Of a stretch of 64,000 nt of DNA, positions 25,770 to 33,726 are shown piece by piece. Position 1 is the stretch's first letter; every line of letters begins with the position of its first letter. Source of the DNA: Achromobacter xylosoxidans (GTDB taxonomy: Bacteria; Pseudomonadota; Gammaproteobacteria; Burkholderiales; Burkholderiaceae_B); assembly GCF_014490035.1 (NCBI RefSeq), contig NZ_CP061008.1, positions 2,852,001 to 2,916,000 of the forward strand. Reading direction: 5' to 3'. A program made the translations under genes and the position numbers. The notes under the pieces are model-generated. The model searched no databases. It was given only the letters and a program-made list of their open reading frames with translations, and was not told the origin of the DNA.

Positions 25770-27167
25770 TCATTGCGCCCCTTGCGAGGATTCGGCCTGC
25801 TCCGCGTTGCGGGCCTGCGCCTTGCGGTCCTGCTTGCGCCAGCCCGCGCGCATGCGGGCGATCTGGCGCAGCGCGTCCTGCGACATCTTCCACCAGCCGA
25901 ACGGGCGCGGGTCGGCCAGCATGCTGAGCGCGCGCGCATAGTCCAGGGTGAGGCCCGGGGTCCAGGCCATGGTCAGCGCGCGCTTGCGGATCTGCGCGGC
26001 CACCCACAGTTCAGGCGTCAGCAAGAGGCGCAGCAGCACGCGCCATCCTGCCTTCGGGCCATGCAGGCGTCCCACCACGCCGTCCAGCGCCGCTTCCAGC
26101 GCGCTGGACACCGAACTGGAGCAGTTGCGGTGCGTCAGGTTGTAGATCTCGGTCTTGCGGTACTCGTTCCAGAAGGCCTGCAGCTTGGCCGCGTCGTAGT
26201 TGCGGATGCGCACTCGCATCGTGGACGGCGTCCAGGCCTTGGATTCGGTGGCGTAGTCGGGCTGGTACACGCCTGGCACGTTGTTCTCGGCGGTGGCGCG
26301 CAGCAGAGTGCCAAACTGTTCCGGAGAGTGGTCGATCTCCCGGGCCGGATACAGGCTGATGTACACGCCTTCCGGCGATTCCAGCGCGGCGTGGCCGGTC
26401 GACACCACGCCGTTGATATCGACGGCGGCGATGTAGCGATTGACCACGGGGTAGTTGCGCGTCTCGGTCTTGGCCGAGCCCGACGGCGTCCAGACGTGGA
26501 CGGTGAGCGCGCGCTCCGATTCCAGCGGGGGACCGTCGAACACCGTCTGTGCGGGCGCGTCGGCGCGCGTCGGCATGAAGTCCGGATGCGGATTGACGTC
26601 CAGCGCCGGGTTGGAGTCCAGGTGGCGGACGCGGCGCGCCAGCGACAGCAGCCGCAGCCCTGTAAACGCCAGGAACAGGCCCAGGCAGTATGGCACCGTG
26701 CCGACGTAATGGGTCGGGTAGGGCTGGAAAAAGAAAATGGCCAGCAGGATTTCCGCCACGCCCGAGGCGAAGACATAGCGCCAGCGCTCGTAGCGCACCA
26801 CGTAGGCGGCGGTGCACTGGATCAGGCCGTCCACCAGGAACATGAGGCCGAACAGCATGGATAGCGCGAAATGCCCGTGATGGTGGCCGATCAGGACCAG
26901 GCTGCCGGCCGTCAGCACGATGGCGCCCTTGGCATAGCGCAGCACCCGCTGCCCGCCCACGCCGGACTTGGCGATCATCAGCGTGGCCAGGCCTTCGATG
27001 ACCAGCAGCGCCGCGAAGAAATTCAGCGGGAAATAGACGGCGTTGTCGAGCGCGTCGATGAACAGCGTGACGCCTGTAATGCAGAGCAGGCCGCCGATGA
27101 TATACAGCCCGCGGGCGCGCTTGCGCAGATAGTCCACGCCCAGCAGCAGCAAAACCAGATTGGCCAT
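25770..27167 (-). CDS. HdeD-like membrane domain fused to a putative Cys-His hydrolase domain
   Basis: A 465-residue protein. Residues 1-175 contain about six hydrophobic helices of the HdeD/DUF308 type (LYIIGGLLCITGVTLFIDAL; IEGLATLMI). Residues 215-380 form a soluble domain in which His259 (VVSTGHAALESPEG) precedes Cys349 (THRNCSSSVSSALEAAL). This is the same His-then-Asn-Cys order and small-residue context as in the DUF4105 protein encoded 27 bases downstream. A basic C-terminal tail ends the protein. It is first in the two-gene minus-strand unit; a 16-bp inverted repeat (27214-27229) lies in its upstream region. Protease or acyltransferase activity is inference only. Confidence 0.7.
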   Translation of the reverse strand: MANLVLLLLGVDYLRKRARGLYIIGGLLCITGVTLFIDALDNAVYFPLNFFAALLVIEGLATLMIAKSGVGGQRVLRYAKGAIVLTAGSLVLIGHHHGHFALSMLFGLMFLVDGLIQCTAAYVVRYERWRYVFASGVAEILLAIFFFQPYPTHYVGTVPYCLGLFLAFTGLRLLSLARRVRHLDSNPALDVNPHPDFMPTRADAPAQTVFDGPPLESERALTVHVWTPSGSAKTETRNYPVVNRYIAAVDINGVVSTGHAALESPEGVYISLYPAREIDHSPEQFGTLLRATAENNVPGVYQPDYATESKAWTPSTMRVRIRNYDAAKLQAFWNEYRKTEIYNLTHRNCSSSVSSALEAALDGVVGRLHGPKAGWRVLLRLLLTPELWVAAQIRKRALTMAWTPGLTLDYARALSMLADPRPFGWWKMSQDALRQIARMRAGWRKQDRKAQARNAEQAESSQGAQ

Positions 27168-27213
27168 TGCGCTTGATCCTCCTCTTCCGTGACCCCGTTA
27201 CGGTGCTAGATAT

Positions 27214-27229
27214 TTGGTTTGCTAACCAA
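27214..27229. promoter_or_regulatory. Inverted repeat between divergent genes
   Basis: TTGGTT-TGCT-AACCAA forms perfect 6-bp arms in an AT-rich patch of the 136-base gap between the HdeD-like gene (minus) and the DUF1801 gene (plus). It is a plausible repressor site for either; no regulator gene is adjacent. Confidence 0.4.
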
Positions 27230-27303
27230 GTTAACAAATTTTCCGGCAGCTATGCAGGTATTCTTCCTGACGCATCCGTCTGCGATCGTTCCCGGGACAT
27301 GGC

Positions 27304-27726
27304 ATGAACACCAAGACCAGCCGCGCAACAAAAGAGGCAACGCAAGAGACACCCTCCAGCCTGATAGACGCCAGGATCCGCGAACTGGACGATTGGCGCG
27401 GCCAGACGCTAGCGCGCGTCAGGGCCATCATCAGGCAGGCCGATCCCGGCGTGGTAGAGGAATGGAAGTGGCGGGTGCCGGTGTGGTCGCGCGACGGCAT
27501 CATCTGCACTGGCGAAACCTATAAAGGCGCCGTGAAACTGACCTTCGCCAAGGGTGCGGCGCTGGAGGACGCCACCGGGCTGTTCAACGCCAGCCTGGAC
27601 GGCAACACGCGGCGCGCCATCGATATCCGCCAGGGTGAAACCCTGGACGAAACGGCCCTGGCTGCGCTGATCCGCGCCGCGGTGCGCCTGAATGCGGCGG
27701 GGAAATCGGCAGGCGCGAAAAAATAG
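27304..27726 (+). CDS. DUF1801 family protein
   Basis: A 140-residue cytoplasmic protein of the DUF1801/YdhG-like fold. It is recognised by VRAIIRQADPGVVEEWKWR, the cysteine-containing strand VWSRDGIICTGETYKGAVKL and the C-terminal helices LDETALAALIRAAVRLN. Members are small, often duplicated in soil bacteria, and have no established biochemical role. The start ATG 27304 lies after CGGGACATGGC with only a weak Shine-Dalgarno. It converges on the deacetylase gene with 14 bases between the stops. Confidence 0.82.
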   Translation: MNTKTSRATKEATQETPSSLIDARIRELDDWRGQTLARVRAIIRQADPGVVEEWKWRVPVWSRDGIICTGETYKGAVKLTFAKGAALEDATGLFNASLDGNTRRAIDIRQGETLDETALAALIRAAVRLNAAGKSAGAKK

Positions 27727-27740
27727 CTCGCGCCTGAGGT

Positions 27741-28658
27741 TCAGGGCAACAGCCCGGCCTCCCGCAACAGCGGCTCCTCATACTCGGAGCCTTCCGCCGG
27801 ATATCGCAGGTCCGCAAGCTTGCCGGCCTTGGCCAGCGCCCAGACGATGCTTTCGCCGGCGGGCAGCGTGTCGGGCGCCTGGGCGTACAGCGGATCTTCA
27901 AATGCGGCGCTCGCCGGGGCGATCGTCCAGCCCTGGGCGTTCAGCGCCGCAATCACGTCCGGCAGGGCTGCCGCATTGAGCTGGTTGGTGTGCAGCAGCA
28001 TGACATGCTTGGGGCTGCGGCCCAGCACCTCGCGGGCCAGCCCGTCGTAATAGGCCGCCCGGTCCAGCAAATGGCGGACGTACCGCTGTTTCACGCGTTG
28101 GGCCCGGGCGGTGTCGCCCGCCTTCATGTGATCGGCATAGACGCGGCTGTAGTACCAGTCGCTGGCATCTATGGATACCAGCCCGTTCCTGTAGCGGTTC
28201 TGCGCCATCCAGTCCCGCATGCCGTCCCGCTTGGCTTGCGTATCGCCTTCTTTCAGGTACGGGAACCGCAGCATCGGCACGAAGGTAGGCAGGCTCCGCA
28301 GGGCGGCATCGGCGCTTTTTACGTCGGCTATGAACGCTTCCAGCGACACCTTGGGGTCGGCCAGGCTGCGGTGGCTGGCCGTATGGTTGCCAACCCAATG
28401 TCCCGCCCTCGACCATTGCGCCACCAGCGCGAGCCCGTCGGCGCCACCTATGCTGCGCAACGCGGGAAACAGCGCGGACTGGATCCCGTGCTTCTGCAAG
28501 GCCTCCAGCAGTTGGGAATTCCATAGCGCGGCCTGGGGCTGCTTATCGGGATCGAGTCCGTCGTCAAAGGTCAGGGCCACGGTCTGGGCGGAGCACCACG
28601 ACGCCCATAGAGAGAAGCCGACGGCAAAAATGCGGCGTAGGGAAAAGCGGGAAGCCAT
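27741..28658 (-). CDS. Exported polysaccharide deacetylase-family protein
   Basis: A 305-residue NodB-homology protein. A signal peptide (MASRFSLRRIFAVGFSLWAS, cleaving after CSA) leads into motif 1 VALTFDDGLDPD (catalytic Asp and metal Asp) and motif 2 GNHTASHRSL (His-X3-His metal ligands). RFPYLKEGD is the likely motif 3. A metal-dependent de-N- or de-O-acetylase acting on envelope or environmental polysaccharide is expected. An in-frame GTG at 28694 would add 12 residues, but the signal peptide fits ATG 28658. It is monocistronic on the minus strand, between hairpins. Confidence 0.86.
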   Translation of the reverse strand: MASRFSLRRIFAVGFSLWASWCSAQTVALTFDDGLDPDKQPQAALWNSQLLEALQKHGIQSALFPALRSIGGADGLALVAQWSRAGHWVGNHTASHRSLADPKVSLEAFIADVKSADAALRSLPTFVPMLRFPYLKEGDTQAKRDGMRDWMAQNRYRNGLVSIDASDWYYSRVYADHMKAGDTARAQRVKQRYVRHLLDRAAYYDGLAREVLGRSPKHVMLLHTNQLNAAALPDVIAALNAQGWTIAPASAAFEDPLYAQAPDTLPAGESIVWALAKAGKLADLRYPAEGSEYEEPLLREAGLLP

Positions 28659-28720
28659 GCAGGGAAGCAAACCTCGGATGTCGTTGCCACGCACGCCAGG
28701 AATTCCACCCTGGCGTCCCG

Positions 28721-28742
28721 TGCCCCGGCGGATGCCGGGGCA
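28721..28742 (-). terminator. Hairpin after the BBE-type oxidoreductase gene
   Basis: Arms TGCCCCGGC (28721-28729) and GCCGGGGCA (28734-28742) have a 4-base loop, 40 bases past the stop at 28782 on the minus strand. A second stem (CGCCAGG 28694-28700, CCTGGCG 28709-28715) follows. There is no T run, so terminator function is only probable. Confidence 0.45.
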
Positions 28743-28781
28743 TCAGGATAGCAGCCAGGGCAAACGGGCGCGCCGATCATG

Positions 28782-30176
28782 TCAGGCCCCCGCCGGCCTG
28801 ATGTTCTGGTTGTGCCGGAACAGGTTGTGCGGGTCGTAGCGGGTCTTGGCCTGGACCAGTCGGTCGAAGTTCGGGCCGTAGGCCGCGCCCAGCCGCTCCG
28901 GTTCGTCCTGCGTCAGGAAGTTCACGTACACGCCTCCTTGCGCATAAGGCTCGGTGGTGCGGAACAGCGTCCGGGCCCAGGCGATGCAGCGCTCGTCTTC
29001 TTCCGGAAAGTCCCAGCGTCCGTGCACGTTCATGGCGAATTGCGCCGCACGGTGCGGATAGGCCATGGCGGACACCGGCACCTGCGCGGCCACGCCGCCG
29101 ATGTAGCCCAGGAAGATCTCGCATTGCGGCGACGGCAGGTTTTCCACCGCGGCGACGATGGCGTCGATCAGCCCGTCTTCCAGGCCCCCCAGATTGTGCG
29201 ACTTCCAGTAGTTGCGGGCGCCGGGCGTAAGCAGCGGGTCGAAGGCCTTTTGCCAGGCGCTGTAGGGCATGGGGCCCAGATGCTCGCCATAAGGCGTGCC
29301 GAAGCCGCGCACCACTTCGACCGCGGCCGGACCTAGTGCCGGATCGCCCGTATAGCACATGGCGAAGGCGACCATGGGCTTGCCGTGCACATCTTGAGGC
29401 AGGAAGGGCAGCGGCGGCGCCAGGCGCAGCACGGCCCAGACCGTCAGTTCCTGGGGCAACGTCGCCAGCGCATCGCGGTACTTCGACAGCGCTTGCTTGC
29501 CCTGTTCCAGCGGCAGCACCACCAGGCCGCCATACACCTCGGGGCCGACCGGATGCAGCTGGAATTCGAACATCGTGACCACGCCGAAATTGCCGCCGCC
29601 GCCCCGGATCGCCCAGAACAGGTCCGGGTTGTCCTGCTCGCTGGCGTGCAGCAGCTTGCCGTCCGCGGTGATGACGTCGGCCGAGAGCAGGTTGTCGATG
29701 GTCATGCCGAACCTGCGGGTCAGCCAGCCGAAGCCGCCGCCCAGCGTCAACCCGGCCACGCCGGTGGTGGAATTCACGCCCAGCGGCGTGGCCAGGCCAT
29801 AGGCCTGGGCTTCGTGGTCGAAATCGGCCAGCGTCGCGCCGGGCTCCACATAGGCACGGGCGCGCAAGGGATCGACGCGCACCGACTTCATGGGCGACAG
29901 GTCGATCATCATGCCGTCCTCGCAGACCGCGGTGCCAGCGATGTTGTGGCCCGCGCCGCGCACGGACAGGACCAGGCCGTTGTTGCGCGCGAAATCCACG
30001 GCGCGGCGCACGTCGGCCGCGCCCGCGCATCGGAAGATCACCGCCGGCCGGCGGTCTACCATCGCGTTCCAGATCTTGCGGGCGTCGTCGTAGCCGGGGT
30101 CGCCCGGGCAGAGGACCTGGCCTCGGGCCGAGGCTTTCAGATCATCCAGGGCGCTATCGGAAAGTTTGCTCATCAC
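28782..30176 (-). CDS. FAD-linked oxidoreductase, berberine-bridge-enzyme (BBE) type
   Basis: A 464-residue enzyme of the VAO/PCMH flavin fold. The FAD-binding domain (residues 40-215) shows LSVRGAGHNIAG, whose His is the usual 8-alpha attachment site, and LGGGFGWLTRRFGMTIDNLL. In GVAGLTLGGG the second attachment cysteine of bicovalent members is absent, so monocovalent FAD is predicted. The substrate domain (220-415) is followed by the C-terminal BBE segment YGPNFDRLVQAKTRYDPHNL. No signal peptide. It oxidises an alcohol, sugar or amine with oxygen or another acceptor; the substrate is unknown. It may be read together with the MurA-like gene upstream (202-base gap), though a hairpin lies between. 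Confidence 0.88.
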   Translation of the reverse strand: MMSKLSDSALDDLKASARGQVLCPGDPGYDDARKIWNAMVDRRPAVIFRCAGAADVRRAVDFARNNGLVLSVRGAGHNIAGTAVCEDGMMIDLSPMKSVRVDPLRARAYVEPGATLADFDHEAQAYGLATPLGVNSTTGVAGLTLGGGFGWLTRRFGMTIDNLLSADVITADGKLLHASEQDNPDLFWAIRGGGGNFGVVTMFEFQLHPVGPEVYGGLVVLPLEQGKQALSKYRDALATLPQELTVWAVLRLAPPLPFLPQDVHGKPMVAFAMCYTGDPALGPAAVEVVRGFGTPYGEHLGPMPYSAWQKAFDPLLTPGARNYWKSHNLGGLEDGLIDAIVAAVENLPSPQCEIFLGYIGGVAAQVPVSAMAYPHRAAQFAMNVHGRWDFPEEDERCIAWARTLFRTTEPYAQGGVYVNFLTQDEPERLGAAYGPNFDRLVQAKTRYDPHNLFRHNQNIRPAGA

Positions 30177-30321
30177 ACACCTCCTTGAAGGTGCTGCTTC
30201 GTGAACAACCTCTGAAACTGGGGCCTGCGTAGCAGGCCCTGGCCGCCTATGGGTTCGGGCGCGGCATGGGAGACGCCTCCTGGGTAGAGGGCCATGACCC
30301 GGAAAGGGCGGCGCGCCGCGC

Positions 30322-30345
30322 CGGGAGCCGGTCGGCCCGCTCCCG
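30322..30345 (-). terminator. Hairpin downstream of the MurA-like gene
   Basis: Arms CGGGAGC (30322-30328) and GCTCCCG (30339-30345) with a 10-base loop lie 34 bases past the stop at 30379. There is no T run on the minus strand (GTTTTG follows on the plus strand). The rest of the 202-base gap 30177-30378 shows nothing gene-like. Confidence 0.35.
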
Positions 30346-30378
30346 TTTTGCGCGCCGTGGCGTGCGTATCTGGAAAGC

Positions 30379-31680
30379 TTACTCCTCGCTGGTCCATTCC
30401 ACCTGCACGCCGAGGCTGCGCAGGTTCTCGACGAAGCGCGGATGGGCGCGGCGGATCGGCGTGGCGTTGCGGATTTCCGAACGGCCGTCGATGCTGCTGG
30501 CGATCATGAAGAGGGCGATGGCGACGCGGATGATGTAGGGGCTTTCGACCACTGCAGGCGTCAGCGGCCGGCCGCCGAACGTGATCAGGCGGTGCGGATC
30601 GGACGAAAACACGTGCGCGCCGAACTTGGACAGTTCGCCGGCCCAGCCCAGCGCGCCGTCGTAGACCTTGTTCCAGAACATGGCGTTGCCCTCGGCGCAC
30701 ACGCCCAGCGCGATGAAGATGGGCAGCAGGTCCACCGGGAAATAGGGCCACGGCGCCGCCTCGACCTTGGTCAGCACATTGCTGGTGAAGGGCGTCTGCA
30801 CCTTCAGCGGGCCCGAGCGCAGCGCGCGCGACCAGCCGTTCTCGTGCACGATCTGCACGCCGAACTTGGCGAAGGTGCGGTCGATCAGCGGGAAGTTCGC
30901 GGGCGTGCTGTTGCGCACCACCACGTCGCCGCCCGTGATCGCGCCCAGCGCGAGAAAGGTGGTGATCTCGTGGAAGTCTTCCTCGAAGGTGAATTCGCCG
31001 CCGCCCAGGCGGGCGCCGCCGCGCACCGTCAGCCGCGAGGTGCCGATGCCGTCGATGTCCGCGCCCATCATCGCCATGAAACGGCAGAACTCCTGCACGT
31101 GCGGCTCGGAGGCGGCGTTGGTCAGGGTCGATTCGCCCTGCGCGGCGGCGGCGCACAGCACGAAGTTCTCGGTGGTCGTCACCGAGGCATAGTCCAGCCA
31201 GTGGTGGGTCGGCTTCAGGGGGCCGCTGCTGCGGACCAGCAGCGAGCCGCTGGCGCGCTCCACTTCGCCGCCGAAGGAGCGGAAGATGTCCACGTGCGGG
31301 TCGATCTCGCGCACACCCAGGGTGCAGCCCTTGACGTTGTCTTCCAGCCGCGCCACGCCGAAGCGGGCCAGCAGCGGCGGCACCAGCATGATGGACGAGC
31401 GCATTTCCTCGGGCAGCCGGTGGCGCGCGGCGTCGAAGGCGGTGTCGCGGTGGTGCAGGTCCAGGGTGCGGGTGGACTCGTCCAGCCGCACCTCGCTGCC
31501 CAGGGTGCGGAAGATGTCCAGGATCTTGCGCACGTCGGTGATGTCGGGCACGCCGTGCAGCCGCAGCGGCTGGTCCGTCAGCAGGGTGGCGCACAGCACC
31601 GGCAGGACCGCGTTCTTGTTGGCCGAAGGGATGACGCGGCCGCGCAATGGGGTGCCGCCGTGGACGATGAGGTTGGACAT
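30379..31680 (-). CDS. MurA-family UDP-GlcNAc 1-carboxyvinyltransferase (probable paralogue)
   Basis: A 433-residue EPSP-synthase-fold enzyme. MurA transfers enolpyruvate from PEP to UDP-GlcNAc, the first committed step of peptidoglycan synthesis. Lys22-Asn23 (SANKNAVLP) and the PEP-reactive Cys119 (VKGCTLGVREIDPH) are kept, as is the Asp in FPVDLLPIF, where canonical MurA has PTDMQAQF. The divergent surroundings of this Asp and of the cysteine loop, and the absence of the hisG/bolA-type neighbours usual for betaproteobacterial murA, suggest a second copy rather than the housekeeping gene. The start ATG 31680 (MSNLIVHGG) is chosen over the 20-codon upstream extension. The gene symbol is withheld because orthology is unclear. 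Confidence 0.8.
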   Translation of the reverse strand: MSNLIVHGGTPLRGRVIPSANKNAVLPVLCATLLTDQPLRLHGVPDITDVRKILDIFRTLGSEVRLDESTRTLDLHHRDTAFDAARHRLPEEMRSSIMLVPPLLARFGVARLEDNVKGCTLGVREIDPHVDIFRSFGGEVERASGSLLVRSSGPLKPTHHWLDYASVTTTENFVLCAAAAQGESTLTNAASEPHVQEFCRFMAMMGADIDGIGTSRLTVRGGARLGGGEFTFEEDFHEITTFLALGAITGGDVVVRNSTPANFPLIDRTFAKFGVQIVHENGWSRALRSGPLKVQTPFTSNVLTKVEAAPWPYFPVDLLPIFIALGVCAEGNAMFWNKVYDGALGWAGELSKFGAHVFSSDPHRLITFGGRPLTPAVVESPYIIRVAIALFMIASSIDGRSEIRNATPIRRAHPRFVENLRSLGVQVEWTSEE

Positions 31681-31710
31681 GGAGCGAGTAGGACGAAAAG
31701 AAAGAGGGAG

Positions 31711-31729
31711 GGGAGCCGCCAAGGCTCCC
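31711..31729 (-). terminator. Intrinsic terminator after the small membrane-protein gene
   Basis: Seven-bp arms GGGAGCC (31711-31717) and GGCTCCC (31723-31729) with a 5-base loop lie 37 bases after the stop at 31766. On the minus strand a pyrimidine run CTCCCTCTTTCTTTT follows, just upstream of the MurA-like start. Confidence 0.65.
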
Positions 31730-31765
31730 GGTAAATTCACACTGTAAGGGGGCGTGGCACCCGTG

Positions 31766-32254
31766 TCATGCCGGCTTGGCGGCGCCGGGGCCGGGATTCT
31801 TGCGGATCAGGACCCAGCCGCCTATGGTCAGCGCCAGGCCGGCCCCCAAATAAGGCAAGCCGAAAATCAGCGCCCAGAAAAACAGCGCCGTATAGGCGTC
31901 GTTGGCCGCCTGCTTGCCGCCGGTGGCCGGATTGAAGATGCCGGGTTCCATTGCAAGCAGGGCGCCGAGCAGGTTCAGCAGGACGGCCAGGCCGAGCATG
32001 GCGCAGCCCCAGCCGATCAGGCGGCGGAAATTGGGAATGCGGACCAGCGCCGCGACGAGCGCCAAGCCTATCAGCAGCGACACGATGCCCGTCGTGATCA
32101 GCATTTTGTCCAGCGCTGCCATGTAGGCAAGCCCAGTCAAGTCCGCCAGCCCGAACGCGTGCTGCATGACCGGATTGACGACGCCGCCGCTGGCCCAGGC
32201 GACGAGCAGGCCGAACGCAATGCTGGTGAGCCACTTGGTCAGGGCAGAGGGCAT
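31766..32254 (-). CDS. Small four-helix membrane protein, unknown function
   Basis: I do not recognise a named family. The 162-residue protein has four hydrophobic segments (about residues 9-30, 52-72, 82-103 and 120-147) with short loops and a Gly/Pro-rich cytoplasmic tail (RKNPGPGAAKPA). The loop EPGIFNPATGGKQAANDAYT between helices 3 and 4 is the only notable hydrophilic stretch. It stands alone on the minus strand with its own terminator (31711-31729); the deaminase stop lies 100 bases upstream of its start. Confidence 0.75.
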   Translation of the reverse strand: MPSALTKWLTSIAFGLLVAWASGGVVNPVMQHAFGLADLTGLAYMAALDKMLITTGIVSLLIGLALVAALVRIPNFRRLIGWGCAMLGLAVLLNLLGALLAMEPGIFNPATGGKQAANDAYTALFFWALIFGLPYLGAGLALTIGGWVLIRKNPGPGAAKPA

Positions 32255-32353
32255 GCGGGAGTCCTGTTCATAATGCGGTGCAGCGAGAATACTGCGGATT
32301 GCTGCTGACGATTGAGACGGGCGGTAACCGCGATCCAGGCAAGGCGCCGCCGC

Positions 32354-32839
32354 CTAGGGCCGGCGCCGCATTCTTTCCTGGTGCAGCAGCCTGACCTGTT
32401 CGGCGAACTCCGGCACCGGTCCTTCGACGGGAATGCCGTCCACGACCTCGGCGATGGCCAGCGGCCGCACCTTGGACGTGGGGGCGACACCCCATTCCCG
32501 CAGCCATTCACGGTATTGCGCGGAGGAGCTGGCATAGACGATGCGGCCCAATCCGACCCAGCCATGCGCCGACGCGCACATGGAGCAGTGTTCGCCCGAG
32601 GTATAGACGGTGCAGGCGGCGCGTTGGGCCGCCGGCACATTGCTGGCGGCCCAACGCGCGATCTCGAATTCCGGATGCCGCGTGCGGTCGCCGCCGGAGA
32701 CGTGGTTGTGGTCTTCGAACAGGACCTCGCCGTCGGGCGAGACCAAGACCGAGCCGAAGGGCTCGTCGCCAGCTTCCAGCGCCTGTCTGGCGAGTTCGAT
32801 ACAGCGCGCCAGGTGCTTCTTGTCCGTTTCTGTAATCAT
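32354..32839 (-). CDS. Nucleoside/cytidine deaminase-family protein
   Basis: A 161-residue zinc-dependent deaminase of the guanine/tRNA-adenosine deaminase group. The zinc and proton-shuttle motif is RTRHPEFEIARWA (His-Pro-Glu) and the second zinc motif is SGEHCSMCASA (Cys-X2-Cys, with His-Cys in place of the common Pro-Cys). Start ATG 32839 is preceded by AGGAGG at ideal spacing; the open frame upstream is not used. It would deaminate a purine or pyrimidine base or nucleoside in the cytoplasm. There is no operon partner. Confidence 0.88.
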   Translation of the reverse strand: MITETDKKHLARCIELARQALEAGDEPFGSVLVSPDGEVLFEDHNHVSGGDRTRHPEFEIARWAASNVPAAQRAACTVYTSGEHCSMCASAHGWVGLGRIVYASSSAQYREWLREWGVAPTSKVRPLAIAEVVDGIPVEGPVPEFAEQVRLLHQERMRRRP

Positions 32840-32941
32840 GCGAGCCTCCTTGTGTATGCCGCGCGGCGCGTGGGGACCGGCGGCTGTGGGTGGGGAGGCC
32901 GCCGGCATGCATCCGCAAGCATAGCCTTCTTGCAGGCTGGC

Positions 32942-33505
32942 TCAGTAATACACGTCCACGTAGTCCGTCAGCCCGCCGCAGGCTTCCATCTGCTGCAGGC
33001 GCCAGTACTTGCGCTTGCCGGTCGCGCGGAACTCGAATTCGCCGTTGCGCTCGCAGCGCCGGCCCTTGTCCGGCGCGTCCAGGATCAGGATCGTGCCGCG
33101 GAAGATGAAGCGGTCGCTGGCGATGGAGACGATATCGCCCTTGATCTTCAGCGTGCCTTCGTGGTTGGCCTGAGTGCCCTCGATGCGGACCACGTCGTTT
33201 TCATCCGTCGCGGTCAGGTGGCCGCGCTGGGCGGACCAGAGCCATTGCAGCGTGATGCCGCTGTTGTTCATCAGGCGCTCGTAGGCGGCCTGGTTCTGGA
33301 TGTCGGTCTTCTGCGCCGAACCCGAGGGCGCGGCCGCGGCCGGAGCCGCAGCGGTCGGGGCAGAAGCGCCTTGATGCGCCCTCACTTGGGCCGCAGCCAT
33401 CGTCGGCACAGCCGCGGCCATGGCCAGGCTTGCCGCCAGCAGCAGGCTGGACATCCGCTTTTTTCCCAGGGCGATGGGGGTGTCGCGCTCGAGGTTCTTG
33501 TGCAT
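32942..33505 (-). CDS. Exported protein of unknown function
   Basis: A 187-residue protein with a long basic signal region (MHKNLERDTPIALGKKRMS) and hydrophobic core cleaving after MAAA (near residue 40). An Ala/Pro-rich spacer (APTAAAPAAAAPSGSA) and a C-terminal domain of about 115 residues rich in beta strands follow (TLKIKGDIVSIASDRFIFRG; CERNGEFEFRATGKRKYWRL). Two cysteines in the mature part could pair. I recognise no catalytic motif. The 221 bases upstream carry an AT-rich inverted repeat (33662-33685) likely linked to its promoter. Confidence 0.75.
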   Translation of the reverse strand: MHKNLERDTPIALGKKRMSSLLLAASLAMAAAVPTMAAAQVRAHQGASAPTAAAPAAAAPSGSAQKTDIQNQAAYERLMNNSGITLQWLWSAQRGHLTATDENDVVRIEGTQANHEGTLKIKGDIVSIASDRFIFRGTILILDAPDKGRRCERNGEFEFRATGKRKYWRLQQMEACGGLTDYVDVYY

Positions 33506-33661
33506 GGTTCTCGTCAAGTAAGGGTAGGAGGGCGCGGCCGCCCGGTCCGGGCAACCTGACGGGGACGCCGCCAGGGATGCGCCTGGGCCGAGGGTCGGCG
33601 GGCGCATAACTTAGCATGGTCATCGGACCCCGATAATTGCTGTTGTTTGAGCTTGTGTATC

Positions 33662-33685
33662 CATTGGTTATTTGCATTACCAATG
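33662..33685. promoter_or_regulatory. AT-rich inverted repeat upstream of an exported-protein gene
   Basis: CATTGGT (33662-33668) and ACCAATG (33679-33685) are perfect 7-bp arms around a 10-base AT-rich spacer. The site lies about 160 bases before the minus-strand gene starting at 33505, in the gap after the DUF899 gene. Its base composition is much lower in G+C than its surroundings. Regulator unknown. Confidence 0.35.
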
Positions 33686-33726
33686 AATACCGCCAGACGC
33701 CGCGCCAGTCCATGCCCCCCGCCCAC

